From a virus, in IMG/VR virus record IMGVR_UViG_3300036770_002930, positions 1-42,112 of that record: DNA of 42,112 bases; one strand, given 5' to 3'. The notes below the pieces were generated by a model. That model did not search any database. It saw nothing but the letters and a program-made list of their open reading frames with translations, and had not been told where the DNA came from. Position 1 is the stretch's first letter. The number at the start of each line of letters is the position of its first letter. Shown one piece after another: positions 1 through 5,839 of this stretch. The translations under genes were made by a program, and so were the position numbers.

Positions 1-40
1 GCCGAGTTTTGTGAGTTGGTCAAAGTACATTCAAAAATTT

Positions 41-616
41 TTAAAAAATTTCTCCCTCAATAATTTCGTAATAGTGTAATTTATTTTCTTCCAAAAGTTT
101 TTTCTGTTCTACTCCGAGTTCTTGGAAAACGGAGCCGTCGGAAGTGAAGTATGCTCGACTCAATTCCAAATCCAAAAAAATTGCCGACCTCTTTCCCTTT
201 CCCCCATACCCCCTTACCCTATCTCTATATTCATTTGTATTTCTATTTTCATTTTCATTTTCCATATGTGAGGTCATTTGACCTCTCATATGACCTTCTT
301 TTTTTGTGTATTGATTTTTGCCTTCTTTGTTATTTTTCCTACTGGCTACGAATGACTTACGTCTGTTTTGCTCCTCTTCAAGTCGGGCATTAAAATAGTT
401 GCCATTTTCATCAACTTGAAATTTGTTCATAATTTGACCAAAAATTCGACCACCCTCTTGACCTAACACATGAGCTATCATATCTTTGGTCATATGACCT
501 CGATTAAATTGAAGCATAAGAAGCTCAATATAGGCTCCTTTTTGCTCTAAGGTCATACCTAAAGTACCCCCAAGCCAATCATTTGGGTAAAAAAGAAATG
601 CGGGATCTTTAGCCAT
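41..616 (-). CDS. DUF1376-type replication initiator-like protein
   Basis: This 191-residue protein begins with a DUF1376-type domain (about residues 5-75), recognisable from the AFLFYPNDWLGG opening and the MTLEQKGAYIELLMLQ helix. The family is common in phages and prophages and is usually treated as replication initiation or replisome organiser protein. A low-complexity polar linker rich in Glu, Asn and Arg (about residues 95-130) follows, then a short C-terminal part without a recognised fold. The DNA that encodes the linker and the N-terminal domain contains clustered GGTCA/TGACC palindromes that resemble origin iterons (described separately). It is the last leftward gene in the window and is separated from the sugar cassette by 175 bases. 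The start is the ATG following a short AT-rich leader with no clear ribosome binding site, as usual in Bacteroidota. The domain call is fairly sure; the role as initiator is inferred. Confidence 0.7.
   Translation of the reverse strand: MAKDPAFLFYPNDWLGGTLGMTLEQKGAYIELLMLQFNRGHMTKDMIAHVLGQEGGRIFGQIMNKFQVDENGNYFNARLEEEQNRRKSFVASRKNNKEGKNQYTKKEGHMRGQMTSHMENENENRNTNEYRDRVRGYGGKGKRSAIFLDLELSRAYFTSDGSVFQELGVEQKKLLEENKLHYYEIIEGEIF
270..557. repeat. Iteron-like cluster of GGTCA/TGACC palindromes, possible replication origin
   Basis: Within the initiator-like gene there are a perfect 7+2+7 inverted repeat (GAGGTCA-TT-TGACCTC, 270-285), a 12-base palindrome GGTCATATGACC (488-499), and the direct repeat TCATATGACCT at 286-296 and 490-500. 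Further GGTCA or TGACC half-sites lie near 436, 458 and 551, with another near 18. Just beside the 270-296 group (about 195-262) is an AT-rich pyrimidine run that encodes the polar linker. Iterons next to an AT-rich stretch inside the linker region of the initiator gene is the arrangement of the lambda O gene origin. That origin function is inferred; the repeats themselves are seen directly. Confidence 0.5.
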
Positions 617-634
617 TTTCGTTCAATTAAGGTT

Positions 635-698
635 GGCTTGCCCATAACGCTGCTTAATCCAGACTCAATGAAGAGAAGGAAACGCTACGGGACAAGCC
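635..698. other. Long-range inverted repeat in the 617-791 intergenic gap
   Basis: GGCTTGCCC at 635-643 is complementary to GGGACAAGCC at 689-698 apart from one bulged A, enclosing about 45 bases. It sits in the 175-base gap between the kinase gene and the DUF1376 gene, on the leader side of the latter. It could be a structured leader or a weak terminator. The rest of the gap (699-791) is AT-rich and I see no credible gene or consensus promoter in it. Confidence 0.3.
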
Positions 699-791
699 AG
701 TATTTTGAAATATATTATTTTTAAAATCATTAAATCTGAATTAAGCGGCACGAATATACACCGCATCTTACCAAACTTCCAAAAAAATTTT

Positions 792-1541
792 TTAGATAAC
801 CGAAACCCCTCTTTCTGAAACAACTTCTGAGGCTGCTTGGTTTGCCTTTTGGATAGCAAGCTTTATGTCCCTACTTTCCATGTAATAGAAGGCTAATGCT
901 GCTAAAAAGGTGTCTCCTGCCCCACTTACATCGTTTGTTATTTTCTTTGTGCCGGGGAAGTCCTGATCGTTATAGCGCGCACCCCTTGGCCCCAAAGTAG
1001 TAATAATCTTTTCCTTGTACATTTCGGTTTGAAGAAAATTTCTTTTAGACTCGTATTCGTTAAACTTAACAAAGTCAACGGAGTCTATGATGCCGCTCGT
1101 AAGCTCTTTTTTAGAGTCTAAAAAAACAACAGCCCCCTTTCTTTTTTCTTGGCAAATTTTCCAAATATCGGGAAGTGCTAAAAATCCTTTATCGTAATCG
1201 GATATTAGAATACAATCAGCACCCTTGATGATTCTAATGAGATATTCGTTTATGACAATTGGTTCTACCCTATCGTTTTCGTCAATTCGAATAAAGTAAT
1301 GATTTGACTTATCGTCCACTAATCTTGTTTTCTTAATGTCTCCGCTTGAGAAGTGTCCTACAACGGTTGCTTTTTTCTCAATAAGCGAAAAAAGGTTATT
1401 GTAGACGTTGTGGGCCATACCCTCGTTTTCTACCGACCTTATCGGCTTAAAGATTGGCACGGGGGCCTCTGGGCTGAGTCTTGCGACTTCCCCATACACA
1501 AATATGTCTTTACATTTTTCTCCAATTACTAAAAAGTTCAT
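792..1541 (-). CDS. PfkB-family sugar kinase, HldE N-terminal domain-like (heptose-7-phosphate kinase)
   Basis: This 249-residue protein is a ribokinase/PfkB-fold kinase most like the kinase half of HldE (RfaE domain I), which phosphorylates D-glycero-D-manno-heptose 7-phosphate at position 1. Visible support: the ARLSPEAPVPIFKP segment (about residues 20-33), which matches the HldE signature around RISPEAPVPVV, and the C-terminal anion-hole motif DVSGAGDTFLAALA, with the catalytic Asp in GAGD. It is shorter than a typical HldE kinase domain of roughly 315 residues, and the usual GG of the GGAANVA stretch is replaced by NEGMAHNV, so substrate binding may differ. The start overlaps the end of the HAD gene by 4 bases, implying translational coupling. 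Family is confident. Heptose as substrate is inferred from the signature and from the neighbouring nucleotidyltransferase, the other half of HldE. Confidence 0.8.
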   Translation of the reverse strand: MNFLVIGEKCKDIFVYGEVARLSPEAPVPIFKPIRSVENEGMAHNVYNNLFSLIEKKATVVGHFSSGDIKKTRLVDDKSNHYFIRIDENDRVEPIVINEYLIRIIKGADCILISDYDKGFLALPDIWKICQEKRKGAVVFLDSKKELTSGIIDSVDFVKFNEYESKRNFLQTEMYKEKIITTLGPRGARYNDQDFPGTKKITNDVSGAGDTFLAALAFYYMESRDIKLAIQKANQAASEVVSERGVSVI

Positions 1542-1828
1542 ATTTCTTCAATGCGTTTGGTTTTGTCACAAATCATTAAGTCGTAGTCAGGCTTGTGGTT
1601 CATTACTATGTTATCAAACTTACACCCCCAAGTCTTTAATTGAGCAAGCGTTAATGCCGTGTAGTCGGTCTGGCTTCTTTGTCCTCTTGCCGAGTAATAG
1701 GTTATATGATGACCTTGCTCGTGTAAGCGGTTTATTTTTTTTATGTTTTCGGGAATTGGTGAAGCTGTATTATAACTTCCCTCAACAGTATTGCAAATCG
1801 TTCCGTCTATATCAACGTAAATCTTCAT
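1538..1828 (-). CDS. Small HAD-superfamily phosphatase
   Basis: This 96-residue protein has the HAD motif I DIDGTIC at residues 6-12 with both catalytic aspartates, a Ser motif II (YYSARGQ, around residue 46), and a C-terminal region ending in DYDLMICDKT that supplies the acidic motif. It is cap-less and short, like the small phosphatases in bacterial capsule loci and unlike the longer GmhB (about 190 residues). In an activated-heptose pathway a phosphatase must remove the 7-phosphate after the kinase step, and this is the only candidate in the cassette. It overlaps the kinase gene by 4 bases and the preceding small gene by 17. Fold is confident; the specific substrate is inferred from context. 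Confidence 0.75.
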   Translation of the reverse strand: MKIYVDIDGTICNTVEGSYNTASPIPENIKKINRLHEQGHHITYYSARGQRSQTDYTALTLAQLKTWGCKFDNIVMNHKPDYDLMICDKTKRIEEI

Positions 1829-1997
1829 TCAGGGTTTCTATTAAAGTTTCAGCAATAGATACAGCCTCCTTACAAATCTCTTTCGGATCATCACAATCAG
1901 CCGCCGTAGCCAAAAGGATTGGCAACACTTGGATAGCAATATGCTCCCTTACATTCAGGTCTTTAGCTTTTAAGCCAGCGGTTAATTTCCTTTCCAT
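1812..1997 (-). CDS. Small conserved-type hypothetical protein
   Basis: This 61-residue, mainly helical, acidic protein contains the stretch REHIAIQVLPILLATAADCD. I do not recognise a named family, though similar short proteins occur in Bacteroidota phage genomes. The gene fits tightly into the leftward cassette, overlapping the cupin gene by 16 bases and the HAD gene by 17. That position, the uninterrupted frame and the same strand argue that it is real. No function can be given; its placement suggests cotranscription with the sugar genes and not necessarily a role in them. Confidence 0.55.
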   Translation of the reverse strand: MERKLTAGLKAKDLNVREHIAIQVLPILLATAADCDDPKEICKEAVSIAETLIETLNEDLR

Positions 1998-2344
1998 ACG
2001 CGGTAGCTGTCTGAGTCAAAGTGTTGGGTAGATATTTCAAAGATTTCACCATCGGTGACAGCCTTTAATTGATGGGGTAGCCCAATCGGGATAGTAACCA
2101 CATCACCCTCCTCTAAAGTCCCTGTGTGCTGTTCGGCGGTTTCGGTATCAATCCAAGTAAACTGGAATAGGCCTTTATTGACATACCACGTCTCTTGCTT
2201 AATAATGTGGTAATGCATGCTGAAAGAAAAACCCGCCTTGAAAACTAAAATTTTACCACAATAAAGCTCGTTATTTACAATTACTAATTCGTGGCCCCAT
2301 CCTTTAGGAATGTGGCAACATTTGCTATCAATCGGCTTCTTCAT
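1982..2344 (-). CDS. Single-domain cupin protein, sugar-phosphate isomerase-like
   Basis: This 120-residue protein is one cupin barrel. Motif 1 fits G(X)5HXH(X)4E(X)6G exactly (around residues 38-58, with MHYH and the following Glu as metal ligands). Motif 2 fits G(X)5PXGXXH (GDVVTIPIGLPH, around residues 80-91). Cupins of this size next to sugar-nucleotide genes are often called mannose-6-phosphate isomerase-like or sugar isomerase/epimerase. The protein keeps all visible metal ligands, so it is probably an active metalloenzyme. It overlaps the nucleotidyltransferase gene upstream (17 bases) and the small gene downstream (16 bases). A classical heptose pathway needs the SIS-fold isomerase GmhA, absent from this window; whether this cupin substitutes for it or modifies the sugar further is open. 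Confidence 0.7.
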   Translation of the reverse strand: MKKPIDSKCCHIPKGWGHELVIVNNELYCGKILVFKAGFSFSMHYHIIKQETWYVNKGLFQFTWIDTETAEQHTGTLEEGDVVTIPIGLPHQLKAVTDGEIFEISTQHFDSDSYRVWKGN

Positions 2345-2738
2345 TTCTTATTTTTTCAATAATACTTGTGGTAGAGTGGTTTGTTTTTTCGTAGAAGACA
2401 ATCTTTTTTGCACTTTCGGCACCTATGATAGTTTTGTCTTTGTAGTCTGAACCTATAACCAAAAAGTCTGGTTTAATTTTTTTGACAATAGAACGTAGCT
2501 CAAAGTCGGTGTCAAATATGAAAACCTTTTTTATGAATCTTAGCTCAGATAAAATATCAGCCCTAAATAATTCGTTGTTAACTGGTCTTCCCGGGCCCTT
2601 TAATTTCCTTACCCTTAAGTCGGTATCTATGCCAATATAAACATCGCCAAGGGTAGCCGCAAACCTAAGCAACTCAAAGTGTCCTTCGTGTAGAATGTCA
2701 AAGCATCCGTTGACCCAGACTCTTTTTTTTCGTATCAT
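2328..2738 (-). CDS. HldE C-terminal-type nucleotidyltransferase (RfaE domain II-like)
   Basis: This 136-residue protein belongs to the cytidylyltransferase-like family and most resembles the adenylyltransferase half of HldE, which joins heptose 1-phosphate to a nucleotide. Visible motifs: VNGCFDILHEGHFELL (residues 9-24) with the HxGH catalytic signature, KGPGRPVN (around 48-55), a LVIGSDY segment, and the end HSTTSIIEKI, which matches the STTxII ending of RfaE domain II. The product in known enzymes is ADP-heptose. Kinase and nucleotidyltransferase are separate genes here rather than one fused protein. It overlaps the basic 58-residue gene by 4 bases and the cupin by 17, so it sits in one translationally coupled string. 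Family is confident; ADP and heptose specificities are inferred. Confidence 0.82.
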   Translation of the reverse strand: MIRKKRVWVNGCFDILHEGHFELLRFAATLGDVYIGIDTDLRVRKLKGPGRPVNNELFRADILSELRFIKKVFIFDTDFELRSIVKKIKPDFLVIGSDYKDKTIIGAESAKKIVFYEKTNHSTTSIIEKIRNEEAD

Positions 2739-2911
2739 AGGTTAGCTAATTTCACCAATTTTGGCAATATCTCTTCTTTAACAGCGTTTGTTACGGAGCC
2801 GTACTTTTCTACAATCAATTTCTTGTCAGCTCGTTTAAGGTAAACGGACACTAAAATTACTTTTTCTTCTTCGCCAATTTTTTTGCGTCCTCTTTTTTTT
2901 GCTTCTTCCAT
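2735..2911 (-). CDS. Small basic protein, possible ribbon-helix-helix DNA-binding protein
   Basis: This is a short gene of 58 codons. The product opens with a Lys/Arg-rich KKRGRKKIG stretch, then a possible beta strand (KVILVSVYL) and two helices (RADKKLIVEKY, SVTNAVKEEILPKL). That order, strand then helix then helix after a basic arm, resembles small phage ribbon-helix-helix regulators, and similar GRPKIG-type openings are common in Bacteroidota phage genes. It starts at an ATG read leftward from 2911 and its stop overlaps the nucleotidyltransferase start in an ATGA arrangement, so it is the first gene of the cassette. A repressor or autoregulator of the cassette is a reasonable guess. The coding call is fairly sure; the fold is a guess. 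Confidence 0.6.
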   Translation of the reverse strand: MEEAKKRGRKKIGEEEKVILVSVYLKRADKKLIVEKYGSVTNAVKEEILPKLVKLANL

Positions 2912-3005
2912 AGTGGGTTAGTTTTATTTATTATCTAAAAATGTGTATTTAAATGCTTTTATAAAGACCCAAATTAAAAAAATATAAAGAATTGAGAAAA
3001 ATAAA

Positions 3006-3500
3006 TCATGGCAGTTCATAGATTGAGTTTTTAAGTGCTATGTCGGGGAAGTGGCGACGTTCATCTTCTGCCAGATCGGGATAGACTAATAAAAGCCGCT
3101 CCTTAACTTCTGGCCAGCAACCCCACTTCGCTATATCTTCCCAAGCAATATTATCAAATTTGTAGTGACAATCAGGACAAAGCTCAATCCAATTCTGAGG
3201 ATGGCAGGCAACGCTCGGGGCTACCGTCTTTCTTTTAGCAAGTAAGTGGCAAATAGAATGAATGGCCAACTCATAGACCGAGGTCGTGGTCGGCTTTCCA
3301 CACTCCATACAATTGCCACTCATTTGCCTTTGACAGCTCTTATAGAACTTAACCAGTTCCGTGTCTTCCCCCGCACGCTCCTTTCTCCCTTCTTTTTCTT
3401 GCTTTAGTTTTTTGGCAGATTTTTTAGGAATAGAATATTTCTTAGGTGCTTTGGGAAGTGCTGCCTCAGCCTTTAGTTTCCTAATTTGTTCTATTCCCAT
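3006..3500 (-). CDS. HNH-type zinc-binding nuclease-like protein
   Basis: This 164-residue protein has a basic N-terminal half (about residues 1-50, many Lys) and a C-terminal zinc-binding region. The pairs CMEC (around residue 65) and CPDC (around 108) frame a conserved H-N-H pattern: IHSICHLL, then CHPQNWIELC, then CHYKFD. This matches phage HNH-fold proteins, although the first metal-site histidine context is not the canonical HHI, so activity is uncertain. Genes of this kind are often early phage genes of unknown purpose or act in DNA processing. It is the first leftward gene after the divergent control region and has a good -7 promoter box on its strand about 55 bases upstream. Not obviously a homing endonuclease, since no NUMOD domain is visible. 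Confidence 0.6.
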   Translation of the reverse strand: MGIEQIRKLKAEAALPKAPKKYSIPKKSAKKLKQEKEGRKERAGEDTELVKFYKSCQRQMSGNCMECGKPTTTSVYELAIHSICHLLAKRKTVAPSVACHPQNWIELCPDCHYKFDNIAWEDIAKWGCWPEVKERLLLVYPDLAEDERRHFPDIALKNSIYELP

Positions 3501-3554
3501 AACTTAAAAAAGGCCAGCCAACGTAGAAACGTAGCTGGGACATTCCTGTTAAAC

Positions 3555-3562
3555 CAAACTTA
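3555..3562 (-). promoter_or_regulatory. Bacteroidota-type -7 promoter box for the leftward genes
   Basis: Read on the minus strand this is TAAGTTTG, an exact match to the Bacteroidota -7 consensus TAnnTTTG, about 55 bases before the HNH gene start. I could not place a convincing -33 TTTG at the usual spacing. The motif is short, so confidence is moderate. Confidence 0.45.
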
Positions 3563-3638
3563 TTTAACACAAAAATATAGATATTTTTACAAAAACCAAA
3601 TTTTTTTAAATAAATTTTTTTACATCAATTTCTATACA

Positions 3639-3646
3639 TATCTTTG
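3639..3646 (+). promoter_or_regulatory. Bacteroidota-type -7 promoter box directly before the HTH gene
   Basis: TATCTTTG matches TAnnTTTG and ends only 4 bases before the ATG at 3651. If transcription starts the usual few bases downstream, the mRNA would have almost no leader, that is, be leaderless or nearly so. Upstream (3600-3625) is a very A+T-rich tract. Together with the opposing box at 3555-3562 it makes 3501-3650 a divergent control region. Confidence 0.55.
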
Positions 3647-3650
3647 CGGT

Positions 3651-3875
3651 ATGGAAACGCAAGAAAACGTATTTACACCGCCGTTTCCCACGGAGGACGA
3701 AATATCGTGGGTTCGGCTTCTGGCTACGGGCGAAAAGGCAAAAGGGGTAGCCGAAAAATTAGGGCTAAACAAAAACACATTCGCCTACAAGCTCCAGCTT
3801 CTTAGGGCTAAGTTTAATTGTAAAAACACCACCCAGTTAGTATCTTATTTTATAACAAACAAATACATTGACTAA
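3651..3875 (+). CDS. LuxR/GerE-type HTH transcription regulator
   Basis: This 74-residue protein is essentially one helix-turn-helix domain of LuxR/GerE type. The order is an acidic opening EDEISWVRLLATGEKAKGVA, a turn and recognition helix LGLNKNTFAYKLQLLRAKF, then NTTQLVSYFI, which aligns with the usual pattern of keIAxxLxis-TVxxhxxxIxxKL-nxxxlvxxa. An open frame extends further upstream to 3486, but the promoter box at 3639-3646 and loss of HTH-like sequence upstream favour the ATG at 3651. It sits at the divergent switch between the leftward and rightward blocks, which suggests a phage regulator of timing. It overlaps the next gene by one base (TAATG). Confidence 0.72.
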   Translation: METQENVFTPPFPTEDEISWVRLLATGEKAKGVAEKLGLNKNTFAYKLQLLRAKFNCKNTTQLVSYFITNKYID

Positions 3876-4042
3876 TGGCAAGAAAAAAGAAAGCCAACAC
3901 CGATCAGGTCGTTGAGCAAATCGTACAACTTGATATTTCTGAACAAGTTGCGTTATTGAACAAGCTAAAAGAGATTGTCAGGATTTCCCTGACACAAAAA
4001 GAAAAAGAGCTGTCCGACTTGGTTGAAAAGTTCAAACAATAA
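3875..4042 (+). CDS. Small coiled-coil protein
   Basis: This 55-residue protein has a basic start (MARKKK), then heptad-like hydrophobic spacing (VVEQIVQLDI, VALLNKLKEI) and a charged helix to the end, so a short coiled coil is likely. I do not recognise a family. Its ATG shares one base with the stop of the HTH gene, and it ends just before a strong terminator, so the two genes form a complete two-gene rightward transcription unit. A partner or modulator of the HTH protein is possible but unproven. Confidence 0.6.
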   Translation: MARKKKANTDQVVEQIVQLDISEQVALLNKLKEIVRISLTQKEKELSDLVEKFKQ

Positions 4043-4070
4043 AAAACCGACCTTTTGGGTCGGCTTTTCA
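4041..4070. terminator. Bidirectional intrinsic terminator between converging genes
   Basis: A CCGACC/GGTCGG stem (4047-4052 and 4058-4063) with a 5-base loop is preceded by a run of A and followed by CTTTT. Because A-rich and T-rich flanks are both present it can act in both directions, ending the rightward HTH unit and the leftward gene whose stop is at 4087. Confidence 0.7.
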
Positions 4071-4086
4071 AATGAGTAAAACTCAA

Positions 4087-4350
4087 TTAGGCGTTAGCCA
4101 AGGATTGTACCTGAGCAACGGTTCTGTCAGTAAAGTACTTCGTAGAGATTTGATTCAATCCCTGAGGAAGAACTTCGATAACAGCGTTACATTGTACTTG
4201 GGCCTGACCACGAACTTCGGTGGTGGGGAAAACGTGAATAGGGCTAAAAGCGGTAAACAAGTTAGCTTGTCCACCAGCAGCCGCAATGTCAGTCTGTCCA
4301 CCGGGTGCGTCTATACCATAGACTTGCACCAAGAAGAGATTAGTTGCCAT
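4087..4350 (-). CDS. Isolated small beta-rich protein, possibly virion-associated
   Basis: This 87-residue protein lies alone on the minus strand between two rightward units. It begins MATNLFLVQV, is rich in Ala, Gln, Thr and Val, lacks Lys except at one site, and ends with DRTVAQVQSLANA. Composition and ending resemble the N-terminal modules of the structural protein at 21571-22539 (for example YVSETLASLITAAN), so a related small virion or decoration protein is possible. The overlapping rightward frame at 4072-4365 has atypical composition and is less plausible. The gene is bounded by the bidirectional terminator at its end and an inverted repeat upstream of its start. No catalytic motif is visible. 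Confidence 0.6.
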   Translation of the reverse strand: MATNLFLVQVYGIDAPGGQTDIAAAGGQANLFTAFSPIHVFPTTEVRGQAQVQCNAVIEVLPQGLNQISTKYFTDRTVAQVQSLANA

Positions 4351-4381
4351 TTTTTAACAATTTAAGCTGTGAAGAAAACTC

Positions 4382-4399
4382 TTCGCAAACGCTTGCGAA
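4382..4399. promoter_or_regulatory. Inverted repeat in a divergent intergenic region, possible operator
   Basis: TTCGCAA-ACGC-TTGCGAA is a perfect 7-base inverted repeat with a 4-base centre. It lies in the 64-base gap between the leftward gene starting at 4350 and the rightward glycosyltransferase starting at 4415. No T-run follows, so an operator is more likely than a terminator. No consensus TAnnTTTG box is visible in this gap on either strand. Confidence 0.4.
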
Positions 4400-4414
4400 T
4401 ATCGTGGTAAAATT

Positions 4415-5227
4415 ATGAAAATTCCTTTAAAATACAAAACATCCTCCCCTGCGGGCGACCTAATTAGCTTCATGGCTGGGGTTAAGAAGATGTGGGAAGA
4501 CACGGGCAGAAAAGGGGTTGTGTATCAGCGTATAGGCATGCAGGGGGCTGGAACCTTTGATAGCATCCATCCCTTTAAAAACGAGTTTGACGAGCCTATT
4601 TGTATGTCGCAGTATATGTTCGACAATCTTCGCAGACTCATAATTTCCCAAGACTATATAGAAGATTTTCAAGTATTTAAAGGCGAAGATGTAGACTTAG
4701 ACTTTGACCTTATCCGCCAAGAAAGATACACCAATCAGCCTAGGGGAAGCCTTAACCGATGGTTTAACTATGTTTTCCCACAAATGGCATCAGACCTGTC
4801 GGTTCCTTATTTGTCGGTAAAAGAAGAGTCGAATGATAAGATTATCATCAACTTTACTCAGCGATATCGCAACTATCTGACTAATTACTTTTTCTTAAAG
4901 CAGCATCAGGAAAATATCTTATTTGCGGGACTTCCTAGCGAGCGAGACCTATTTTGTAGAACGTGGGATCTTGATCTTAAATTGCTTCAGGTGGATGATT
5001 TTTATGAGCTGGCGGCTTGGATTAAGGGCTGCAAATTTTTTCTTGGCAACCAGAGTTTTTGTTATCAGATAGCTGAATCCTTAAAAGTTCCTCGTATCTT
5101 GGAGATATGTCCTCAACTTCCGAATTGTATACCCGTAGGGCCAAATGGGTATGATTTTTATCATCAGGGAAGTCTTGACTATTATTTTGGGAAACTCGCA
5201 TCTTCCCCTAACATTAAAAACAAATAA
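4415..5227 (+). CDS. GT-B fold glycosyltransferase, GT9/heptosyltransferase-like
   Basis: This 270-residue protein has the layout of a short two-domain GT-B transferase related to GT9 (LPS heptosyltransferases). The N-terminal SPAGDLISFMAGVKKM segment resembles the GDxxxxxP loop at the start of GT9 enzymes. The central IIINFTQRYRN strand opens the donor-binding half, and the C-terminal FLGNQSFCYQIAESLKVPR stretch corresponds to the nucleotide-sugar binding IGxDSGxxHxAxxxxVP motif. After that, EICPQLPNCIPVGPNG is typical of phage members. It is first in a rightward string of sugar and methyl transfer genes. GT9 members use ADP-heptose, so it is a candidate user of the product of the 792-2738 cassette. 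Donor and acceptor are inferred. Confidence 0.65.
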   Translation: MKIPLKYKTSSPAGDLISFMAGVKKMWEDTGRKGVVYQRIGMQGAGTFDSIHPFKNEFDEPICMSQYMFDNLRRLIISQDYIEDFQVFKGEDVDLDFDLIRQERYTNQPRGSLNRWFNYVFPQMASDLSVPYLSVKEESNDKIIINFTQRYRNYLTNYFFLKQHQENILFAGLPSERDLFCRTWDLDLKLLQVDDFYELAAWIKGCKFFLGNQSFCYQIAESLKVPRILEICPQLPNCIPVGPNGYDFYHQGSLDYYFGKLASSPNIKNK

Positions 5228-5228
5228 T

Positions 5229-5621
5229 ATGGAGGAATACATAAAACAAAAAACTAGGGTTGAGGCATTAATTGGCTCAAGCAAGGATAGGGGTATAGAC
5301 AAATACAATAAAGATTCATTAGCATTAGTTGAATTTGCTGAATCTTTTTTCGGGAGGGCTATAGAAACGATGAAGAAGAAAAATGCTGATTATACGGGGT
5401 TTAAAGACGATAATCCGTTTGCTAACTTCGAAGCGGTAGAGGCCTTTGGTTTAGATACCGAAATTGGGTTCTTAACCAGAATGACCGATAAGATGGCGAG
5501 GATAGCTTCTTTTGTAAAAAACGGAGAACTGAGGGTAAAAGACGAGAGCGTACAAGACACTCTTCTTGACCTTGCTAATTACTCAATGCTTTTTGCGGCT
5601 TATTTAAAAAGTAAAAAATGA
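5229..5621 (+). CDS. DUF1599 / nucleotide modification associated domain 1 (Nmad1) protein
   Basis: The 130-residue product matches the DUF1599 family, also named nucleotide modification associated domain 1. The KNADYTGFKDDNPFANF segment, the helix GFLTRMTDKMARI, and the ending VKDESVQDTLLDLANYSML are characteristic. The family is all-helical and is found in phages beside DNA base-modification enzymes; its exact reaction is not established. I chose the ATG at 5229, two bases after the glycosyltransferase stop; an open frame reaches back to 5145 but would overlap that gene by more than 80 bases. Its stop overlaps the next start (ATGA). Placement between glycosyltransferase genes makes a link to base glycosylation conceivable, though Nmad1 proteins also occur alone. 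Confidence 0.72.
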   Translation: MEEYIKQKTRVEALIGSSKDRGIDKYNKDSLALVEFAESFFGRAIETMKKKNADYTGFKDDNPFANFEAVEAFGLDTEIGFLTRMTDKMARIASFVKNGELRVKDESVQDTLLDLANYSMLFAAYLKSKK

Positions 5622-5839
5622 CAATCCACGAACTACGCAATCCAATTGATGTTCATTGCCCACTTGGTTATGGCAAGGCTATAGCTTGGATAGATTACGG
5701 ACAAGACGTGAATACAGTATGGAAGGTAGTTTTTTATGAAGATGGTTCTGTGAGGAATTTCTATGATGACGAAATTCGTGTTTATCCTAATAAGATGAAT
5801 GGCGAAAATATTCAAGTACCTATAAACTGGAAACAATGA
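5618..5839 (+). CDS. Small hypothetical protein
   Basis: This 73-residue protein is likely a small beta-barrel or SH3-like fold judging from alternating strands (CPLGYGKAIAWIDYG, NTVWKVVFYEDGSVRNFYDD). I know no named family, but short proteins with a GYGKA and WKV pattern recur in Bacteroidota phages. It overlaps both neighbours by 4 bases (ATGA at each end), which supports translation within the sugar and methyl operon. Function unknown. Confidence 0.6.
   Translation: MTIHELRNPIDVHCPLGYGKAIAWIDYGQDVNTVWKVVFYEDGSVRNFYDDEIRVYPNKMNGENIQVPINWKQ

Noticed and set aside
665-859. 64-codon leftward frame overlapping the kinase end
   Set aside because: It overlaps the kinase reading frame and spans the intergenic inverted repeat; composition is not protein-like.
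1408-2031. Long rightward frame opposite the sugar cassette
   Set aside because: It is antisense to well-supported overlapping genes and shows Cys/Ser-rich shadow composition.
4072-4365. Rightward 97-codon frame overlapping the leftward 87-codon gene
   Set aside because: Its composition is atypical and it would begin inside a terminator-proximal stretch; the leftward frame has the better protein profile and a recognisable relative in the window.
5145-5228. Upstream start for the Nmad1 gene
   Set aside because: It would overlap the end of the glycosyltransferase gene by more than 80 bases, and the family begins after ATG 5229.
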